Origin: Selaginella moellendorffii
Lineage: Eukaryota > Streptophyta > Lycopodiopsida > Selaginellales > Selaginellaceae
NCBI RefSeq assembly: GCF_000143415.4
Contig: NW_003314438.1
Span: 1-64,000, forward strand
Direction of reading: 5' to 3'
DNA length: 64,000 bases
This document shows positions 58,364 to 64,000 of this stretch, piece by piece (the stretch's first letter is position 1; each line of letters opens with the position of its first letter). Below the pieces are notes generated by a model. The model was not told where the DNA came from. It saw nothing but the letters and a program-made list of their open reading frames with translations, and searched no databases. A program made the translations under genes and the position numbers.

Positions 58364-61300
58364 TATAAAAGACTAAATTTTCCATTCTACTTTAGTCACT
58401 TAACCACACCTCCAGCCATTTACAAAAGTTTTACTCACAACCTCTATAAGTCTTATTTTGGACTTAGGGACATACTAACCCTAAGAATGGCATCTATGCC
58501 ACTCAACCTTTGCACTTGGTCCAAGTGCTCCACATGTCCGATCCCATAACTGACACCCAAAGGTACCATTGACATATGCTAAGGCTATGCCATTCACCTA
58601 TGTCACACCAGTGATCCAACACCACCTACATCATAGTCCCATTTCTCAAAGACTAGACCATCTATCCATGAGTGATCATCCCAAATCCCCTTAAATAGAC
58701 AAACTTCTCTCATCTTCACAACCTTAAACATTAGATAGCACCTTCTATCCATTATTTTCTAAGGACTTAGTCCTTTGGGCTTTATCTAATGCCCTCATGA
58801 TCCCAAACACCACTCCCTAGTGTTTTAGAGTGTTTATATGTCCCAACGATGACTTTATTTGATAGTGAGCATTTCCCTTTATAACATTAAATTACTATAT
58901 CTCAACATAAGCAATTTATCCTCTGAAAGGGTATACCTAACCTCCTTATCCTAATAACAAGTCTTGGGTAGTTAACTTCTACCAATTCAATTGATTATTT
59001 TGCACCTTTTATTTAATGGCCTCATATTCGTTAAATCCTACAACTCATTGCTAGTACTTCCACACCTTTATCATTATTTGGGTCACCACACTCTAATCAC
59101 ATGCCTTTCAGCTTAGGCTATGCCATTTTCATTTCTATTAGGATTCCTTTGGTAAAGGGTTCTTATGAACCCACTCACTTGACCTGAAGGCATCACATCT
59201 TGGCATATTTGGTGTCACCACACTATCAGCTCTACAAGCTTACCCTTACAACACTTCCCACTTGTGTTTAGGTCTTTGCCAAGACCAAAGCAGTTATTTC
59301 TCATACTAACTATTAGTTAATATTGCACTATAGTGTTCACACACAACTCTCCACCAAAGTTATTTTCTTTCGGGAACACCTTTCCCATGACTTTAATATG
59401 ACACATTCTGTCATTAATGAGATTCCCACTATTTTCATACTTGGATATTATGATCCTCCCCATCCTTTATGGGGTACAACACACCTCAATCCAAATGCTT
59501 TTACCAATCCCTTAGGACCATTCTTTAACTCCACTTGAGTCATTCAACTTTTTGGACTTTGCTAATCTGACAACCCATAAGGTCTTACTTTCGAGGTGCC
59601 AACTCACTGGAATATAATTTTTTGTATTCATGTCCTACTTATACCATCTTTGTAAGTGTTACTTCAACATTTGATTATTCTTTGTTCCATATGGGCTACT
59701 TTTGCCCCTTATGACTATCTATCTATATAATGAGAATACCAACTTATCCTCTAAATACACCCCTAACTCCTTAGGTTGTTCCAAGATTTATAAAAAGTAA
59801 CCCTGGCTACCATTTCAAGGACTCATGTCCTCATCTATATTTGACCTCCCACTCAAATTCATAAACACCAGTCTCAACTATTTGAGAATAATCTTGTGAC
59901 TTCTTTATTGTTTTGGAATCTCTATCTTTCCCGTGATCCCAACTATAATTATTTACCACAACTACATTAGCCAATTTGTTAAGTCAAATGATCATTTGGA
60001 TCACATCCTCAACTCTCTGAGGAAAACCTTATACTGTTCCCAAGATCCTAAAGTCGTTCTTTTATTGGCCCTTTTCTATCCACTACATTACTTACAAGGT
60101 CATATATGAACTGTAATGGAGAGCTATGTCCTCCTGAGCTGCTACTCCTCCTCAAATATAGGCCCACTCCTAGGACCTTTTGATGCCAACACAAGTAGTG
60201 ATATACTTGACCACCAATAAAAGTTAGACTAAGGAATAATTTCAATACTTAATTGTAAGAGACTAAATTTTCCATTCTACTTTAGTCACTTAACCACACC
60301 TCCAACTATTTGGAGGAGTCTCACTCACAACCTACATAAGTTCTATTTTGGACTTAGGAACTTGCTAGCCTTAAAAATGGCATCCACCTTTACACTTGGT
60401 CCAAATGCTCCACATGTCCAATCCCATGATTGATACTTAAAGGTACCACCGACATATCAACCCATTACGTTAAGGCCATACCTATTCACCTTTGTCACAC
60501 CAGTGATCCAATGGCCCCTACATCACAGTCCCATCTCTCAAAGACTGGGTCATTCGTCCATAAGTGATTATCCCAAATCCCCTCTTTAGCATTCTTAGAA
60601 TGCCTGCAAACATGGGGAACAGCCTTCCCCAATATCCCTTTTTCGGTCCCCACTAAGTCCCTTTCCATCCATGACCGTGTTTGCCAACACTGCCACTAGG
60701 TCAAAACCCACAGACCCGACCACTATGTCCTATTGACCTCTAGAACTTCCTCACTATGTGACCGTATCCTTGGTCTCTACACCAAAGGATTGCTCCTCTT
60801 CTTTTCCATAGTTCGAGACTTTGGGATAACATTTCGGAACATCGTGGCTTTACACAAGTCTCATGGGTACTCTCCCCACCATCCACCTTTGGGTGCCCTA
60901 GCCAGGTGGCTAGAGTGAGGTTTTAATGAGCCATGCCAAATATCCAAGTAGGTAGTGCACATTTAGATTAGAAGCATCAACCATTTGAACTCCCAAGGGA
61001 GCTAGAGCCGGCTCTTGAACACTTCACCAAGTTACCCTGTTTATCTGTATGTATTCAATCTAGCCTTAGACTTTCTAATGATTATATCATCACCCAACAC
61101 ATGGGTATAACCTTCCTTGGTCACAATAGCCTTTCCTGGCCAAATTGGTTCTATTGAAGTCCAACCCCCCACACTCTCCCTATTATACTTTTGGAAAAAC
61201 CTGCAACCCCTCCCCCCCCCCCCCCCCCCCGCCCTCGCCGCCCGCTGAGGGACAATTGATTTGGGCTTTCATCCAATAGCCTGTATTAGTACTCAAATTT

Positions 61301-61743
61301 GGACTCGCACTCGGACTCAGACTTGGTCTCGATCTCGGTCTCAATCTGGGTCTCAATCTTGGTCTCAATCTTGGTCTCAGTCTCAATCTCAATCTCATTC
61401 TTGATCTCGATCTCAGTTCCACCGGTCGAGTCCATCTCCAACTCCATCTTGGACTCTATCCCGGGTACATTTCAGACTCCATCTCAGACTCTATCTTGGG
61501 TCCATCTTGACACTTTCACGTGTCATATGTTAGTCCTTTTGTGTCCATTTGCTAAAGACTTACTTATTGCTCACTTTGTGCTCATTCCTTAACCACTTTG
61601 TTGAGAGTTTTACTCTTGCTATTGACTTATCAAATCAAAACTTTTAATCCTAATATGTTACACTCGTTTGGCTTTCACTTCGGCCATTACCACATGGCAA
61701 CCTTTTAACTCCACTTTTAATGCTTTGGGATTTGTGCCTCACA
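58364..61743 (+). mobile_element. Family-1 LTR element with truncated 5' LTR (3,380 bp)
   Basis: It is flanked by CTTAA (58359-58363 and 61744-61748). The family-4 repeat continues exactly across it when compared with 27870-27890. The 5' LTR copy runs 58364 to about 58690. The inside (58690-60253) is non-coding and similar to 4.06-5.0 kb. The 3' LTR is 60254-61743. Confidence 0.75.
60254..61743 (+). repeat. Family-1 LTR (3' LTR, 1,490 bp)
   Basis: It begins TGTAAGAGACTAAATTTTCC and ends GCCTCACA. The array is short (about 61300-61510). A poly-C tract lies at 61211-61230. Confidence 0.75.
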
Positions 61744-61748
61744 CTTAA

Positions 61749-62398
61749 GACTTTAGTTAGTAGATTGTATGATGTGGCATAAAAGGGATTTTGACTTTTG
61801 TGGCTAAGGCAATTGAGTTAAATAAAGTTTAAAGTTGGCATAAAAAAGTGGCTATTGCAATTTTCTAGAAAAGTGACCCTTGTGCTTTTCTTCTATAGTA
61901 TCATGTTTGGTTGTTGGCTATAACTTTGTATCATTGGCATTCGTGCATTTACTAGTTAACGATTATGTATAACCCATAAATTTTCTTTTACGAATTTGCT
62001 AATTTATTTTGTCTATCCAACCACTTTTGCCTTCGCTTTCACTAAGCTCCTTTACCATGGTTCCTGCTTATTATACCAACTCCTGCTTGATCTTACATAG
62101 GTTTAACTATTTACTGTATGAACAATAGAGTGTTAGCCAACTCTTAACAGGTTCCCAAACTCTCTCCCAATCCCCTTCCCTATGTTAGACTAAAATTAAA
62201 GTTCGATTACATTCCTTACAAGCACAAAAAACTAAGTATACCAAACCTCTAAATTCCTAATATCCCATGGTATGCAAGATTTGAATATAGTACCCTTTAG
62301 ATCCCAAACTTTAGGTGCATCTCTTAGTTCGAAAGGAAGGCACAATCTCCTAAAAAGGGGCGAAGATCAATGAGCCTCATGGTACTCAAATGGGGCAT
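61749..62398. other. End of family-4 repeat, then unassigned DNA
   Basis: 61749-61900 matches 27885-28000. The remainder shows no gene. Confidence 0.4.
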
Positions 62399-63997
62399 TG
62401 TGAGACACAAAATCCCTAGGTCTCAAAGTGGAGCCTGTGCCACATAGTAGTGGCTGAGGTAGAAGCCAAATGAGCATATTATATTTGGACTAAAAGCTCT
62501 GACTTAAAAAGTCAAGAGCAGGAGTGGAACTCCCAATGAAGTGCTCGAGAAACAAGCACAAAGTGAGCAATAAGTGAGTCTCTAGAAAAGGGACACAAGA
62601 AACATGGAAAAGTCTAAGATGGAGTCCAAGATGGAGGTCTAAGATGGACCCGAGATGGACCCGAGGTGGAGTCCAAGATGGAGTCTGAGATGGACCCGAG
62701 ATGGAGTCCCAGATGGACCTGAGATAGAGTCTAAGATGGACCCGAGATGGATTCAGAGATGGACCCAAGATGGAGTCTGAGATGAAGTCCGAGGTGGACC
62801 CGAGATGGAGTCCGAAATAGACTCAAGATGGAGTCTGAGATGGACCTGAGATGGAGTCTAAGATGGACCCAATATAGAGTTTGAGATGGACCCGAGATGG
62901 AGTCCGAGATGGAATTGAGACCAAGACCGAGACCGAGACTGAGACCAAGTCCAAATCCAAAACCGAGACCGAGACTGAGTCCAAGTCCGAGTCTGAGTCC
63001 GAATACTAATACAGGCTATTGGGTGAAAGCCCAAAGCAATCATCCCCTGGGTTCCAAAAGTATAGTAGGGAGAATATGGGGGTTGGACCCAATGGGGCCA
63101 GGAAAGGCTAGTGTGACCCAGGAAGATTATGCTTGCATGCTGGGTGATGATATATTCACTAAGGAGTCCAAAGTTAGAGTGAATACTGACAAACAAATGG
63201 GGTAGCTTGATGAAGTGTTTAAAAGCCGGCTCTAGTTCCCCCAGGAAGTCGAATGGTTGATGCTCCCAGTCCAAACATGGGTGGGACTACCTATTTAGAT
63301 ACCTGCCGTGGCTCAACGGAACCTCACTCTAGCCCCATGGCTAGAGCACCCAAAGGTGGAAGGTGGGGAGAGTACCCATGAAGCTCGCATAGAGCCATGG
63401 TGTTCCGATATGTTGTCTCGAAGTCTTAGACAGTGGAAAGGAAGAGGGGCAATCCTCTAGGGTAGTGACCAAGGATATGGTCATATGGTGAGGAAATCCC
63501 AAAGGACAGTGAGACTTAGTGGTCGGGCCAGTGGGCCTTGACCCAATGGCAGTGTTGGCAAACACGGCTATGGATTGTAAAGAACTTAGTGGGGACTGAA
63601 AAAGGGATATTGGGGAACACTATTCCCCATGTTTGCGAGTATCCTAAAGATGTTAAGAAGTGGATCTGGGATGTCCACTCATGGACGGATGGCCCAGTCT
63701 TTGAGAGATCGGATTGTGATGCAGGTGGTATTGAACCACTAGTGTGGCAAAGGTGAATGGGCATGGCCTTAGCGTAACGGGCCGATATGTCAATGGTACC
63801 TTTGGGTGTTGGTCATGGGATCAGACACATGGAGCACTTGGACTAAGTGCAAAAGTTGAGTGGTATGGATGCCATTCTCAGGGTTAGCAAGCCCTAAGTC
63901 TAGAATAGGACTTATGGAGGTTGCAAATGAAACTCCTCCAAGTGATCAGGGGTGTGGTTAAATGACTAATGTAGAATGGAAAATTTAAAAGCTTATA
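62399..63997 (-). mobile_element. Family-1 solo LTR, reversed (1,599 bp)
   Basis: It starts TGTGAGACAC and ends GCTTATA. The left flank is GGCAT (62394-62398); the right flank reads GGC before the window ends, which agrees as far as it goes. The array is at 62615-63000. Confidence 0.7.
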
Positions 63998-64000
63998 GGC

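Overview
The window looks like repeat-rich nuclear DNA of a land plant, most likely a lycophyte of the Selaginella type. Three things suggest this: a pentatricopeptide-repeat (PPR) gene at the left edge, plant retrotransposon classes (a chromovirus, a Cassandra-like 5S TRIM, large non-coding LTR elements), and very short introns of 38-57 bp in the best gene. The species call is an inference from composition and gene style. There are no rRNA operons, CRISPR arrays or bacterial-style operons.

Layout. 1-648 is the N-terminal part of a PPR gene (minus), cut by the window edge. About 1.1-5.0 kb is a decayed non-coding repeat that recurs at 49.2-53.8 and 58.7-60.2 kb. 5.0-11 kb is a broken minus-strand gene for a ParB-like plus DNA-methyltransferase-like protein, with one small TIR element at its 3' side (5013-6182) and a related 888-bp element inside it (7937-8824, 9-bp target duplication). 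12.7-15.65 kb is a broken SWIM-type, MULE-like transposase gene (plus). 16.1-19.7 kb is AT-rich decayed gag-like sequence. 19726-25322 is a 5.6-kb Ty3/gypsy chromovirus with 405-bp LTRs and target duplication AAGGA; its genes are broken. 26022-26613 is a Cassandra-like TRIM whose LTRs carry 5S rRNA sequence. 29292-30188 is a very AT-rich secreted GNA-type lectin gene with one in-frame stop.

The main discovery is at 33729-46707: a 12,979-bp DNA transposon with 24-bp terminal inverted repeats and a 4-bp target duplication (ATAT). A related LTR without the insert (51842-52885) supplies the empty site. It carries two divergent multi-exon genes. The minus gene (34345-37483) encodes a predicted 981-aa DDE-type transposase-like protein. 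The plus gene (40643-46265, 11 exons) encodes a predicted 1,649-aa protein with a ParB-like domain, a degenerate methyltransferase-like domain, an acidic linker and an FCP1/NIF-type HAD phosphatase-like domain; an amber codon interrupts it at codon 162. About 26 copies of a 22-bp palindrome (ATGGCATGAGG followed by CCTCATGCCAT, with variants) are spread through the element and I saw none outside it. They sit in the UTRs, between the two genes, inside the small introns and twice in frame inside an exon.

From 46.7 kb to the end the window is nested LTR material. A family-2 LTR (33635-54888 in three pieces) is split by the 13-kb transposon and by a 7.3-kb non-coding LTR element (47466-54803, target duplication ACTTG). 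That element contains a family-2 solo LTR (target duplication TCAAT). Further family-1 LTRs lie at 55547-57247, 60254-61743 and 62399-63997. The family-1 LTRs are unusual in carrying long internal arrays of short units such as GACTCCATCTCGG and GTCTCG.
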